Shown here: in pieces, positions 32,288-40,445 of the stretch
How the letters are laid out: every line of letters begins with the position of its first letter
Position numbering within the stretch: the stretch's first letter is position 1
The notes under the pieces: model-generated
Told to the model about the DNA's origin: nothing
The model's database searches: none
What the model saw: only the letters and a program-made list of their open reading frames with translations
Source: SMWC01 sp045561055
Lineage (GTDB): Bacteria; Pseudomonadota; Gammaproteobacteria; Steroidobacterales; Rariloculaceae
DNA length: 40,445 nucleotides
Assembly: GCA_045561055.1 (NCBI GenBank)
Contig: JBJKYL010000015.1
Location: 1-40,445, forward strand
Reading direction: 5' to 3'
Position numbers and translations under genes: made by a program

Positions 32288-34924
32288 CTATCCGCCAAAG
32301 TCCATCGTGAAGTCTAAGCCCCAGTAAGCCGGACGCTCATGACGATAACGGTACACGCCACGCGAGGCAGTACAAGCCTCAAAGATCCTCTCATCGGTGA
32401 TGTTGTGACCGAAAAGAGATGCACGCCAGTTACCCTGAGGTGGGACATACGTCACCCGAGTACCAACCTTCATGTAGGAGTCCTGGTTACATTGACTCGG
32501 AGCGGCTCCGATGCTGCTTGCGCGATAGTCAATGTCGTCCTGCGTGTACATATTGAGCCGCGGTGTAAGCGTCGAACCACTGGCCAACGTGTACTGGTGC
32601 TCAATACCGAGATTGACAGTCCACTCAGCAGTCAAATCTTGGATTGTCGTATCACTCTCGTCTATTTGGACGGCAGGATCAGCCGGACTCGGATAGGTGA
32701 ACGCGGCGTACTTATTGTCAAGTAATCCGACATCTAACGAGATAAAACCACCATCCCAAGGGCTGGCTCGCAGCTCGAACTCGATCCCGGAGATGTCGAC
32801 TGAAGCAACATTCGTCACAATACCCAAGGATTCGTCAACACCATAAAGACCATCAGGGTTAGCGATAGAAATGGATTCCTGCTTGTTCGAGTAATCCATG
32901 AAGAAATAATCTGCCATGATCTGAACTCGACCGTCAAGGAAGGTTCCCTTGAAGCCAATCTCGTAATTGGCAACGTCTTCAGGTTGATAACTCAAGTATT
33001 TCGCGATTGCCGGCAGATTCGAGTTCACTTCCGTGTTGAAACCACCGGTAAGGAAACCTTCTGAGTACAGCAGATAGATCATTCCACTTTCCAGCACATC
33101 GCCAGCTTCAAGGTTCCGTGTAAGGCTCGCCATCGGCGTAACCGCGTCAAAGGAATCAGACGCTTGGTTGTAGAAACCCTCTAGAAGAGCAGACTCGAAC
33201 GTAACAGCCCAAGTGAACTTACACATCGCAGATCCGTTAGTCGCGAGCGGACCACCCAGCTTACGGTACTGAACGTCAGTATCATGTGTGTAGAAACCTG
33301 CGCCTTTAACAAGATTTTCTTCGATATTACATCCCTGGATACCAGACTCAAGGTTCCAGAAGTTACGATCGTCTGTGGTATGGCGGGCGCCGAGATCCAG
33401 AGTCCAATCGTCATTCAAAGCCCAGGTCAAATGGCCAAAGAACGCATTCGACTCATTCTCAATCCTAGACGAATTATTGAATGGCAAGAACTGTCCTGGA
33501 AGCAGGTCGAAATACAAGCCCGAAAGTACGTCAGAACAATCAACACCATCGGAAATCGTGTTGCCAGCTTTAGGCTGTGGCACACCCGCTACGACGCTAC
33601 CAACATCAGCGTATCCACTCTTTCTAAAACGCTCACGGCATGCGCCATCGCCATTCCTAGCCAACTCATAGAAGTAGTTGTAACCCAAGGTTAGATCAAT
33701 ATTATCGTTAATTGATCGCTCGAAGAGGAGCTCAAAGCCGCGCGTCAGGTTATCCTGACCGATGTCGCCACCCGCGCTTTTCGCCCATACCGGCATGCCG
33801 ATATTGTCGATGTCGTAGAAGCTGCCGTCACGGTCCTGCTGATAGTCGTAGTCAGTACTACGATAAGACGCGTTGGCTTTAAACATCGAATTCCCATCAT
33901 CAGAATCCCACTGCGCCGTTGCGAACGCGGAGTCAACGTAAAGATTTGAGAAGTGGAATTTATCCGAGGAAGTAACGAATGTGCCCGCCGCTGCATCAGC
34001 CGCACAGGCCGCATGATGATCCTTTTCGTAACCAGTACCATCAGCTGCTTCAGCGTCCGTATAGTACTTACGATCGAGATGGTCCTCACGCGCGCCGCCT
34101 TTGGATCCCCAGGATGGAGCACTACCGTCCATCGGGTTACATTGGATCGGCTTGTTGTCACCTTCACTATTTATTCGGTTCGCGCTTAAATCGAGCGTCC
34201 AGTTGTCATTCGGCAAATACCGGATCGCAGCATTAAGGGAAACCATGTCGTTTCCGCCCTGAGTGATATTGTAATTATGGTTATAGTAATAACCGTCAGA
34301 TGACTCGTTGGCGAAATTAAAACGCCCGAAAACGTTATCGCTAAAAGGAACATTCAACATCCCGCGCACATCCATCTGACCGTGTTCGGCCGTGCGAACC
34401 GTCAAGCTTGAACCAAATTCTTCGGCAGGCTTTGCCGTAATAATATTTACAGCGCCGCCAGTTACGTTCTTACCAAACAATGTACCCTGCGGGCCACGCA
34501 GCAGCTCAATACGCTCGATATCCATCGTGCTCATATAACCGCCGAGTGAGTTTGGAATATAGTGGCCATCGATATACATACCACTACCGAATACGAAGAC
34601 TGGGTCCGGATGGCCGCCACCGATGCCACGAATCACAACACGCGTGTTGTTAGCGCGGTCAGAAGTGGTCAATGTCACGTTAGGAACAAAGTCGCTAGCA
34701 TCTTCAATACTGAGAATACCTTGGGCTTCCATGGCATCGGCATTGATAGCTGCAATAGACAAAGGTAAATCCTGGAGGCTTTCTTCGCGACGACGAGCCG
34801 TCACAACAACTTCCTCCAGCATTGCCTGGGCTGAAGCGCTTTGTGCGACTACCTGCCCAGATGAAAACATTAAAGCGCCGCTAAGCACTCCTGTGCTTCC
34901 TAAAATCACTCTATTAATATTCAT
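32288..34924 (-). CDS. TonB-dependent outer-membrane receptor
   Basis: Outer-membrane active transporter of 878 residues for a large or scarce substrate, powered by TonB. A signal peptide is followed by a TonB box-like EEVVVTARRREE and a plug domain with VVIRGIGG and ERIELLRGPQGTLFGKNVTGGAVNI. The beta-barrel is rich in aromatic and Asp/Asn residues. The C-terminus ends MDFGG instead of the usual aromatic residue. The start has TAGGAG six bases upstream. Siderophore, cobalamin or glycan substrate cannot be decided; the absence of a SusD-like partner and of siderophore genes leaves this open. Regulation is probably through its long leader. Confidence 0.96.
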   Translation of the reverse strand: MNINRVILGSTGVLSGALMFSSGQVVAQSASAQAMLEEVVVTARRREESLQDLPLSIAAINADAMEAQGILSIEDASDFVPNVTLTTSDRANNTRVVIRGIGGGHPDPVFVFGSGMYIDGHYIPNSLGGYMSTMDIERIELLRGPQGTLFGKNVTGGAVNIITAKPAEEFGSSLTVRTAEHGQMDVRGMLNVPFSDNVFGRFNFANESSDGYYYNHNYNITQGGNDMVSLNAAIRYLPNDNWTLDLSANRINSEGDNKPIQCNPMDGSAPSWGSKGGAREDHLDRKYYTDAEAADGTGYEKDHHAACAADAAAGTFVTSSDKFHFSNLYVDSAFATAQWDSDDGNSMFKANASYRSTDYDYQQDRDGSFYDIDNIGMPVWAKSAGGDIGQDNLTRGFELLFERSINDNIDLTLGYNYFYELARNGDGACRERFRKSGYADVGSVVAGVPQPKAGNTISDGVDCSDVLSGLYFDLLPGQFLPFNNSSRIENESNAFFGHLTWALNDDWTLDLGARHTTDDRNFWNLESGIQGCNIEENLVKGAGFYTHDTDVQYRKLGGPLATNGSAMCKFTWAVTFESALLEGFYNQASDSFDAVTPMASLTRNLEAGDVLESGMIYLLYSEGFLTGGFNTEVNSNLPAIAKYLSYQPEDVANYEIGFKGTFLDGRVQIMADYFFMDYSNKQESISIANPDGLYGVDESLGIVTNVASVDISGIEFELRASPWDGGFISLDVGLLDNKYAAFTYPSPADPAVQIDESDTTIQDLTAEWTVNLGIEHQYTLASGSTLTPRLNMYTQDDIDYRASSIGAAPSQCNQDSYMKVGTRVTYVPPQGNWRASLFGHNITDERIFEACTASRGVYRYRHERPAYWGLDFTMDFGG

Positions 34925-34942
34925 TAACTACTCCTAAAACCC

Positions 34943-35091
34943 AAAAAACCCCGGTTACTGCACCAACCCGGTCTATTCCCTGATAGCCGCTTCGTTGGCT
35001 CTTTCAGCCCTTTAAATTCTCAATCGGGCACTAAAGCAGTACCCGGCATTGTGTTGCAAATACGCAACATCGTATCCAAGTTCTACTTGTA
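34943..35091 (-). promoter_or_regulatory. structured mRNA leader with terminator/antiterminator-like pairing
   Basis: Between the inferred transcription start (near 35091) and the receptor gene, the RNA can form ACCGGGTT...AACCGGGG (34972-34949) followed by six T (34948-34943), a terminator-like hairpin just before the ribosome site. Its 3' arm with the loop (34961-34951, GCAGTAACCGG) can instead pair with CCGGGTACTGC (35046-35036), 10 of 11 bases, closing a 74-base domain. Inside that domain AGCC/GGCT segments can form two mutually exclusive hairpins (34985-35000 or 34997-35009). This looks like an attenuator or riboswitch; no B12 box or other known aptamer signature is visible. Confidence 0.5.
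35052..35069. repeat. inverted repeat TGTTGC-N6-GCAACA
   Basis: Perfect six-base arms around AAATAC. It lies about 22-39 bases after the inferred start of transcription, so it could be a repressor operator or the first stem of the leader RNA. Confidence 0.45.
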
Positions 35092-35097
35092 TCTCAC

Positions 35098-35126
35098 GTT
35101 TTAGCACTTGGCTTAAAAGGTGTCAA
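35098..35126 (-). promoter_or_regulatory. sigma-70 promoter of the TonB-receptor gene
   Basis: On the minus strand TTGACA (35126-35121) is followed after exactly 17 bases by TAAAAC (35103-35098; 4 of 6 to TATAAT). The start would be near 35091, giving a leader of about 167 bases. Confidence 0.6.
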
Positions 35127-35368
35127 TTACCCTTTTGCATAGAATTACAGTGGCATGCTAACTACAACGTAAAACATTGATCAAAATTCACTTATGAACA
35201 ACAATTTTTCTTCGGGACATCTCAACACACAATATCTCGCTGCGCGGCAGGCATTTAAAGCATTCTATTGTCTCATATAACATCGAGGAGTTTCGAAACA
35301 GCCTCAACAACTATTCCCCAACCATGACGACTAGTAATTTATGCGGAAAAGAACTCCTTTCCTGACGC
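35127..35368. other. non-coding remainder of the 444-bp gap
   Basis: No gene, RNA or strong hairpin seen between the receptor promoter and the end of the metallo-hydrolase gene. The stretch 35155-35230 is AT-rich and may carry upstream activator sites. Confidence 0.5.
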
Positions 35369-36346
35369 CTATTCGCTAGACCGACGCGCAATCTCTGCCT
35401 TAGTACATTCTGCTATTACGCCGAGGAAATTTTGATAGGCGCTTTCGCCCACAACAAAGGGATGCGGTTCATTCGCTCTGCGTGCGCTAAGCTGGCGCAG
35501 CTTCTCGTCCATGTTATCGACGATTGGATGGTTTTGGATCTCTACATCCACCCCCATCTCCCGTGCGACAGCACCGAAATGCTCAAGCGAAGACAGATAC
35601 TGCTGCAAACCATCATCTGAAATTCTCGAGGTGTTGAGAATCGTACCACCAAACATCGCAGCGACATGCTCTTCGTCGCCATCCCTAACAGAGAATAGCA
35701 ATCCGAGCGCTCCCGGCGTATGGCCGGGTACGAGAATTGGAATAACCGATGTATCACCTAGAACAATCGGTTGCCTCTCCTCCGCAACCCTATCGCGGTC
35801 CGGCGGTTGAACAATCGACCCTTCGGCCGAATCCATCCGGTATTGATCCATAAAATCCCAATCGGCCGCGGATAAAATGATGGTTGCACCGTACTGTTCC
35901 TGAAGATAACGGGACCCACCGTAGTGATCACGGTGTCCGTGTGCGACGATAACAAAGCGAATGTCGTCCGGGCTAAGCCCGAGTGCCCTAAGGCCTGGTA
36001 ACAACACGGACTCCACCTGCTCAGGATAACCGGCATCGATCAAGATGATGCCTTCGTCGGTTGTAATGGCGTAAACGACAGCGTGACTGCGCCCCAAAGC
36101 GTAGAGATTACTAAAGATCTTTGTTGGCACTATCACTGCGCTCTCAGCTGCATTACCTGGGTTAGGATTAGCCCCGCAGAGAAAATTGACTGTGTTCCGC
36201 CACTGATCACCAGCGATCTGACGAGCGGCATCCAGGTAATCAGTCACCTCAGTAGAATCCCTAGGCTCCTGAGCGTTCAATACGAGCTCCCAACCTAGAC
36301 CGAATAAAATCGCTATGATCGCTTGTAAAATATTTTTCTGCTTCAT
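35369..36346 (-). CDS. secreted metallo-beta-lactamase-fold hydrolase, subclass B3-like
   Basis: Exported zinc hydrolase of 325 residues with a Sec signal ending VLNAQ. All ligands expected for subclass B3-type proteins are present: H136-x-H138-x-D140-H141 (AHGHRDHYGG), H209 (PGHTPG) and H273 (NHP). The following segment NEPHPFVVGESAYQNFLGVIA resembles the family tail. Whether it cleaves beta-lactams or another lactone or amide cannot be said; many relatives are not resistance enzymes. The ATG at 36346 is preferred over a GTG at 36355 since AAGGTGG then lies five bases upstream. Confidence 0.9.
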   Translation of the reverse strand: MKQKNILQAIIAILFGLGWELVLNAQEPRDSTEVTDYLDAARQIAGDQWRNTVNFLCGANPNPGNAAESAVIVPTKIFSNLYALGRSHAVVYAITTDEGIILIDAGYPEQVESVLLPGLRALGLSPDDIRFVIVAHGHRDHYGGSRYLQEQYGATIILSAADWDFMDQYRMDSAEGSIVQPPDRDRVAEERQPIVLGDTSVIPILVPGHTPGALGLLFSVRDGDEEHVAAMFGGTILNTSRISDDGLQQYLSSLEHFGAVAREMGVDVEIQNHPIVDNMDEKLRQLSARRANEPHPFVVGESAYQNFLGVIAECTKAEIARRSSE

Positions 36347-36516
36347 CGTATCCACCTTACCAGACGATAACCGCTATGATTGCTTCACTAAAACGCTCCA
36401 AATCGGCCTTTAATGGCAATGTCTCCGTGAATCCCTATTAATCGATCAACCCCCGAGCTGCTGTGGCCGGTTTTTATTAGCATTATGTGGTCTTATGGAT
36501 AGGCTGCTGATTTAAT

Positions 36517-36592
<76 letters not shown>

Positions 36593-36942
36593 ACCGCTTA
36601 AAACCCTTGTTGATCTCCGTGCACTGTGCTCTTTTTTGAGTCCTAAGACTCGACTCGATAATTCACACATTTATTGTTACGGAATGTCTGATTCTACCAG
36701 ACACCGGACTCTCAACACCGTCAAATCGACCTAGTGGCGCTAGCCTACGAATATCCCTTCATAGCAAAAAAGAACATTAAACTTACATACTAGATGGCAA
36801 CTTCCTAGTCTCTAGCTACCAGAAAAATGGATATTTAAATGCTACAGTTAGAGTGAGTATTAAAAAAGTAAACAAACGTATATAACTAGCATCATTAAAA
36901 CACTTTTAATCGCTATTACGTGACAGAAACAAGGCTAAGCCT
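36593..36942. other. 350-bp gap between tRNA and metallo-hydrolase
   Basis: No gene seen. It should hold the tRNA promoter (minus) and that of the gene at 36943 (plus). Visible are a palindrome GAGTC-CTAA-GACTC at 36638-36651, a -10-like TATAAC at 36881-36886 on the plus strand without a clear -35, and a perfect AT-rich inverted repeat ATTAAAA-CAC-TTTTAAT at 36894-36910. Confidence 0.5.
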
Positions 36943-37863
36943 TTGAAATACTTACGCGCGATCATCTTTTTTACCTTGCTATCCGTTCTGCCGACATCTG
37001 TGATTTTCGGACAGAGCTTGCGCGTTACGCTACTCGGGAGCGGAGAAACTTTCCCCCAACCAGGACGACTGGGACCGAGCATCCTGGTCGAAGCTGGCAG
37101 CAACACTTATATTTTTGACGTGGGTCGCGGAATCCTTCAGCGCTTCGGCGAAATTGACGGGTTTAGAAAGAATATCAATGGTGTCTTCCTCACTCATCTA
37201 CACTCTGATCACGTGATCGGTCTTCCCGGCCTTTGGCTTGGTACCTGGATGTTCTCCCGCAGAAACCAGCCGCTACCGGTGTTTGGACCAACCGGAACGA
37301 GCAATATGCTTGCACATATTAGACAAGCATTTTCATTCGATATCGACGTTCGGGTCCTCGAAGGTGCAAACCCAGCGGGTGCCGAATTTGCTGTTACAGA
37401 ACTCGACGACGGTTTCCGGTGGGAAGACGGTAATGTTGTCATTCGTGCATTCGCCGTCGATCACGCGCCAATCGAGCCGGCATTTGGATATCGGGTCGAC
37501 TTTGATGGGAAGTCTGTAGCTCTTTCAGGCGATACCCGCTATTCAGAGACACTGATTGAGGTCGCCGCGGGAGTAGATCTGTTAATTCACGAAGTGAGTG
37601 ATGCGTCCGAGGAATTCATTCGGACTAACCCGAGGTTCCGAGACGTCGTGATGGGACATCACACAACCGCACTCGAGGCAGGAGAAATTTTTGCCCAGGT
37701 GCAGCCAAAACTAGCAGTATACGCACACATGGTAATCCGTGACCTCTCTTTGGAGGAACTCGTAGGCAAGACTAGGGCGACTTATAAAGGACCGCTGATC
37801 GTAGGAGAAGACCTGATGGTCTTTGATGTCGATGACGCGATTAGTGTAACAACTCATCGTTAG
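36943..37863 (+). CDS. secreted metallo-beta-lactamase-fold hydrolase, RNase Z/arylsulfatase-like branch
   Basis: Exported zinc hydrolase of 306 residues, with a Sec signal ending IFGQ (24). The metal motif is H85-x-H87-x-D89-H90 (THLHSDH). Further ligands are in DHAP, SGDTRYS, MGHH and AHMV, the arrangement of the RNase Z-like and MBL-type arylsulfatase group, unlike the B3-like protein on the other side of the tRNA. The start is TTG at 36943 with AAGG eight bases upstream; no ATG or GTG fits before the signal peptide. Substrate unknown; a sulfate or phosphate ester is possible. Confidence 0.9.
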   Translation: MKYLRAIIFFTLLSVLPTSVIFGQSLRVTLLGSGETFPQPGRLGPSILVEAGSNTYIFDVGRGILQRFGEIDGFRKNINGVFLTHLHSDHVIGLPGLWLGTWMFSRRNQPLPVFGPTGTSNMLAHIRQAFSFDIDVRVLEGANPAGAEFAVTELDDGFRWEDGNVVIRAFAVDHAPIEPAFGYRVDFDGKSVALSGDTRYSETLIEVAAGVDLLIHEVSDASEEFIRTNPRFRDVVMGHHTTALEAGEIFAQVQPKLAVYAHMVIRDLSLEELVGKTRATYKGPLIVGEDLMVFDVDDAISVTTHR

Positions 37864-37958
37864 GATACTGTCTGGATCACTGCTCACTGAAAGCTAAATT
37901 CAAATACTCGATCACATCAAACTCAATCCATTAGCCCAAAAAAGAGAGCACTATCACC

Positions 37959-38420
37959 ATGAGCGTTACTGTTCGGCCGGCTAGATCAACAGACACGCCA
38001 AACATTGCGAAGTTCAACCGCAGATTGGCTAGTGAATCGGAAAATAGATCTCTAGACGAAGACAGGGTAGCTGCTGGCGTTGCAGCGCTGTTCGAATCGG
38101 TCGAACGCGGCCAGTACTTTGTAGCTGAAGTTGATGGTGTAGTGGTAGGTCAACTCCTTATCACCTATGAATGGAGCGATTGGCGCAACGGTATGTTCTG
38201 GTGGATTCAGAGCGTCTATGTCATCGAAAAATATCGGCGCGCCGGTCTTTTCTCAAGTCTTTATAAGACTGTGTTGGAATTAGCAAAGCAGGACCCACTA
38301 GTCTGCGGGCTAAGACTCTATGTGGAACAAGAAAACAATAGGGCGCGTGATATTTATCTATCACGAGGTATGTCTATGACTGGCTACGAGGTCATGGAGA
38401 TTGATTTCACGCATTCTTGA
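37959..38420 (+). CDS. GNAT-family N-acetyltransferase
   Basis: Cytoplasmic acyl-CoA-dependent acetyltransferase of 153 residues covering the whole GNAT fold. Motif A is VYVIEKYRRAGLFSSLY; the acetyl-CoA loop reads RRAGLF where the consensus has R/Q-x-x-G-x-G/A, so the last position is a Phe. Motif B ends LYVEQENNRARDIYLSRGM, typical of the family. The acceptor may be an amine, amino acid or antibiotic. It stands alone, 95 bases after the metallo-hydrolase and 44 before the ThDP enzyme. Confidence 0.92.
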   Translation: MSVTVRPARSTDTPNIAKFNRRLASESENRSLDEDRVAAGVAALFESVERGQYFVAEVDGVVVGQLLITYEWSDWRNGMFWWIQSVYVIEKYRRAGLFSSLYKTVLELAKQDPLVCGLRLYVEQENNRARDIYLSRGMSMTGYEVMEIDFTHS

Positions 38421-38464
38421 ATACCTAAAGGGAAAGGCCTCAAATAGGCTAATTTAGACTTCTA

Positions 38465-40024
38465 ATGCCGAATACTAGACTCACCGGAGCAGATGTGTTG
38501 ATTCGCACAGCGCTAAGCGCCGGCGTGACAACCTGCTTCGCAAATCCAGGCACCACCGAATTGGCACTGGTAAGGGGGTTGGACGAAAACCCGAGTATGC
38601 GGTCAATACTTTGTTTGTTTGAAGGTGTGTGCAGCGGCGCAGCGGACGGGTTTGCACGGATGAGTTCAAGGCCGGCGTTGACGTTGAGCCACCTAGGGCC
38701 GGGATTCGCAAACAGCATAGCGAACCTTCATAACGCCAGACGCGCCAATACTGCGGTGATCAATATTGTTGGGGATCACACAGCCGCACACCTGCCCTAC
38801 GATGCGCCACTAACTTCCGATATCGAGGCGCTTAGCGGAGCGGTGTCCGCGTTGACACTCCGTATCGATTCAACTACGGATATCGCAGCACAGTTCCTCG
38901 AAGCTTATCAAACGGCAATCAATCCACCGGGGCAAGTGGTCACCTTGATTTTTCCGGCAGATGCTCAAGAGGCTGAGCAGCCACCTATAGAGCAGCTGGT
39001 TACAGTCGAAGTCGCGCGACCAACAGTCGATGATGAAGCGTTGACCAGGGCTGCTCAATTTTTGAAGACGGCAAACAACCCCGTTTTATTACTCGGCGAT
39101 CAAGCGCTCAGCGAGCGCGGCCAAGGAGCAGCCGCGCGAATCGCCGCAACCACAGGAGCGCGGGTGCTAATCGAGACCTTCATCAAGCGTATGGAGCGAG
39201 GGAGAGGTATCCCGGATCTACCACGTCTTCCCTATTTTCCCGATGAGGCTCTCAACGCCTTGGGCGATGGAGGCCTGTTATTGGTTGGTGCAAAACCCCC
39301 GGTTTCATTTTTTGGTTATCCGGATTATCCGAGTCTGTTGGTTGCGAAAAATAGGACACATACCTTGGCTAATGCGGAACAAGACTGCGAATCTGCTTTG
39401 GAATCTTTAGCGGAACTCGTTGGAGCCGACGCGACTGTTGCCGAACTCGGACGCCCTAGCGCCCCAATTTCAGCTAAAGGTGCGTTGACCACGCAGATGG
39501 TAGGCCAATTATTAGCTCAGGCTCTGCCAGAAAACGCCGCCGTGGTAGATGAGGGGCTAAGTTGTGGAAATCAGTTCTATGCGGCCTCCGGCACGTCAGC
39601 TCGGCACACTATTATGACGACCACCGGTGGTGCGATCGGACAGGGCCCTCCGTGTGCAACCGGGGCAGCGGTGGCCTCGCCCGAGCGGATCGTCGTTAAT
39701 TTACAGTCCGATGGGAGTGCCTTATATACCAACCAGGCGTTGTGGACGCAGGCACGTGAAGGACTCAATGTGAAAACACTGATAGCTTCGAATCGCCGCT
39801 ACGGTATTTTGCAAACCGAGCTACAGCGCGCCGGTGTAAAGCAAATGGGTGAGGGAATGCAGGCGTTAACAGAATTGGATAACCCAAGGATCGACTGGGT
39901 GTCTCTTGCCAAAGGCTACGGAATACCGGCATGCACGGTTGATACGGGTGAGAATATGCAAGCTGCATTGGCCCGTACATTTGAACAACCCGGTCCGGAA
40001 TTGATTGAACTTCAGCTTCCCTAA
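38465..40024 (+). CDS. thiamine-diphosphate enzyme, acetolactate synthase-like
   Basis: Three-domain ThDP enzyme of 519 residues of the acetolactate synthase/benzoylformate decarboxylase superfamily. The catalytic Glu that activates ThDP is E53 (LFEGVCSGAADGFAR). The ThDP-Mg motif reads SDGS (415-418) with N443 about 27 residues on, a slight change from GDG. It lacks a regulatory subunit gene nearby, so it may be a catabolic decarboxylase or ligase for a 2-keto acid rather than a biosynthetic AHAS. The ATG at 38465 has only a weak ribosome site. The following region is a broken VOC gene. Confidence 0.92.
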   Translation: MPNTRLTGADVLIRTALSAGVTTCFANPGTTELALVRGLDENPSMRSILCLFEGVCSGAADGFARMSSRPALTLSHLGPGFANSIANLHNARRANTAVINIVGDHTAAHLPYDAPLTSDIEALSGAVSALTLRIDSTTDIAAQFLEAYQTAINPPGQVVTLIFPADAQEAEQPPIEQLVTVEVARPTVDDEALTRAAQFLKTANNPVLLLGDQALSERGQGAAARIAATTGARVLIETFIKRMERGRGIPDLPRLPYFPDEALNALGDGGLLLVGAKPPVSFFGYPDYPSLLVAKNRTHTLANAEQDCESALESLAELVGADATVAELGRPSAPISAKGALTTQMVGQLLAQALPENAAVVDEGLSCGNQFYAASGTSARHTIMTTTGGAIGQGPPCATGAAVASPERIVVNLQSDGSALYTNQALWTQAREGLNVKTLIASNRRYGILQTELQRAGVKQMGEGMQALTELDNPRIDWVSLAKGYGIPACTVDTGENMQAALARTFEQPGPELIELQLP

Positions 40025-40124
40025 AATTGGCTTGCAAAGAGTAGCTTATGGGGAACCGCTAGCCACTTTGCGGTGGGGACTGACAACATTTACTACGCCA
40101 GTAACTTATTGGACGAAATTATTT

Positions 40125-40237
40125 GTGAAACCAGATCTCAAGAAAATCACACATGCGGCGATTTATGTGCGTCACCTCGACCACGCTATCGACTGGTACA
40201 AAAAACCATGGATCTCAAATTTCACGTAGGCAATTGA
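40125..40237 (+). pseudogene. remnant of a VOC (glyoxalase-fold) gene
   Basis: A GTG at 40125 begins a short frame whose translation ITHAAIYVRHLDHAIDWYKK matches the first strand-helix of VOC metalloenzymes. After the A6 run at 40199-40204 the frame reaches a stop at 40227-40229, while one frame over the sequence continues as MDLKFHVGN and stops at 40235-40237. VOC proteins need 120 or more residues, so this is a truncated, frameshifted remnant. Confidence 0.6.
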
Positions 40238-40445
40238 ATGACCCCGAAGCGGTTTAATAAAATCAAGGCAACGCTGATTCAGCGTCAACCCGATCTAACT
40301 GTTCTTACCGCCGATGTCCATAAGACCCACAACATTTCCGCAGTAATTAGAACCTGCGATGCAATAGGCATTTTCCAGATGCATGCTGTATCACCCAACG
40401 GCGAAATTCGCCGTCACCATATGATAGCCGGGGGAAGCCAAAGAT
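40238..40445 (+). CDS. trmH: tRNA (guanosine-2'-O-)-methyltransferase TrmH (5' part)
   Basis: SpoU-class methyltransferase that methylates the 2'-O of G18 in tRNA. The 69 residues visible closely follow the E. coli-type N-terminus, with QRQPDLTVLTADVHKTHN and SAVIRTCDAIG matching the known order, including the substrate-binding Arg and the Asn/His of the knot fold. The C-terminal SAM-binding knot lies outside the window. It starts directly after the VOC remnant stop. As a core gene it marks the edge of the accessory cluster. Confidence 0.93.
   Translation, partial: MTPKRFNKIKATLIQRQPDLTVLTADVHKTHNISAVIRTCDAIGIFQMHAVSPNGEIRRHHMIAGGSQR

Noticed and set aside
34925..35091. Cobalamin riboswitch upstream of the TonB receptor
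   Set aside because: No B12-box-like or other conserved cobalamin aptamer segment is visible in the leader; only the generic switch architecture is.
36311..36385. Short direct repeat CGCTATGAT.GCTT at 36311 and 36372
   Set aside because: Only two 14-base copies with one mismatch; likely chance.
36631..36651. Terminator at GAGTCCTAAGACTC
   Set aside because: The T-run lies before the stem on the plus strand and is an A-run after it on the minus strand, so it cannot terminate either transcript.

Overview
The window looks like a piece of a marine-type gammaproteobacterial chromosome. Base composition is roughly balanced by eye. The last gene is a clear trmH start that closely follows the gammaproteobacterial TrmH N-terminus. 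The rest is dominated by TRAP transporters, a TonB-dependent receptor and secreted hydrolases, the usual equipment of an aquatic heterotroph. I cannot place the genus. There is no phage, transposase, CRISPR or integrase, and I recognise no transcription factor anywhere in the 40 kb.

Layout. 1-419: an orphan membrane-anchored small protein. 520-3502 (minus): TRAP system 1 (dctP-dctQ-dctM, ATGA/GTGA overlaps). 3503-3950: divergent regulatory gap with several inverted repeats. 3951-10473 (plus): hydroxyacid dehydrogenase, TauE/SafE exporter, lipoprotein sulfatase, TRAP system 2 (dctP plus fused dctQM). 10660-11874: ABM-type monooxygenase and a second dehydrogenase, convergent. 11989-16095 (plus): TRAP system 3 (dctP, dctQ, dctM) followed by a second, Tat-exported binding protein. 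16092-18927 (minus): a TAXI-type TRAP system. 19177-21418 (plus): cupin, then a three-gene membrane cluster that includes a 38-residue microprotein. 21705-24017 (plus): an archaeal-type GAPDH and archaeal-type PGK pair behind a structured leader. 24057-26302 (minus): amidohydrolase and secreted alpha/beta hydrolase. 26518-29222 (plus): an IorA/IorB-like molybdenum hydroxylase. 29328-34924 (minus): CocE-type hydrolase, beta-propeller protein and a TonB-dependent receptor with a riboswitch-like leader. 35369-36346 (minus): B3-like metallo-hydrolase. 36517-36592: tRNA-Ala(CGC). 36943-40024 (plus): second metallo-hydrolase, GNAT acetyltransferase, ThDP enzyme. Then a broken VOC gene and trmH.

How it fits together. 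Five TRAP-type binding proteins and four permease sets lie within 18.5 kb, interleaved with dehydrogenases, a sulfatase, a monooxygenase and hydrolases. This suggests a catabolic island for several small organic acids or sulfated and hydroxylated compounds (inference). The sulfatase, TauE and TRAP 2 genes read as one module: cleave a sulfate ester in the periplasm, import the product, oxidise it, export sulfur oxyanion.

The points most worth a second look are: the archaeal-type GAPDH-PGK pair with an altered substrate pocket residue; the DUF2231/DUF6644-like membrane cluster with its microprotein; the TonB-receptor leader with mutually exclusive pairings; three TRAP binding proteins lacking the usual carboxylate-binding arginine; and an iorA reading frame that seems to need a non-AUG start.
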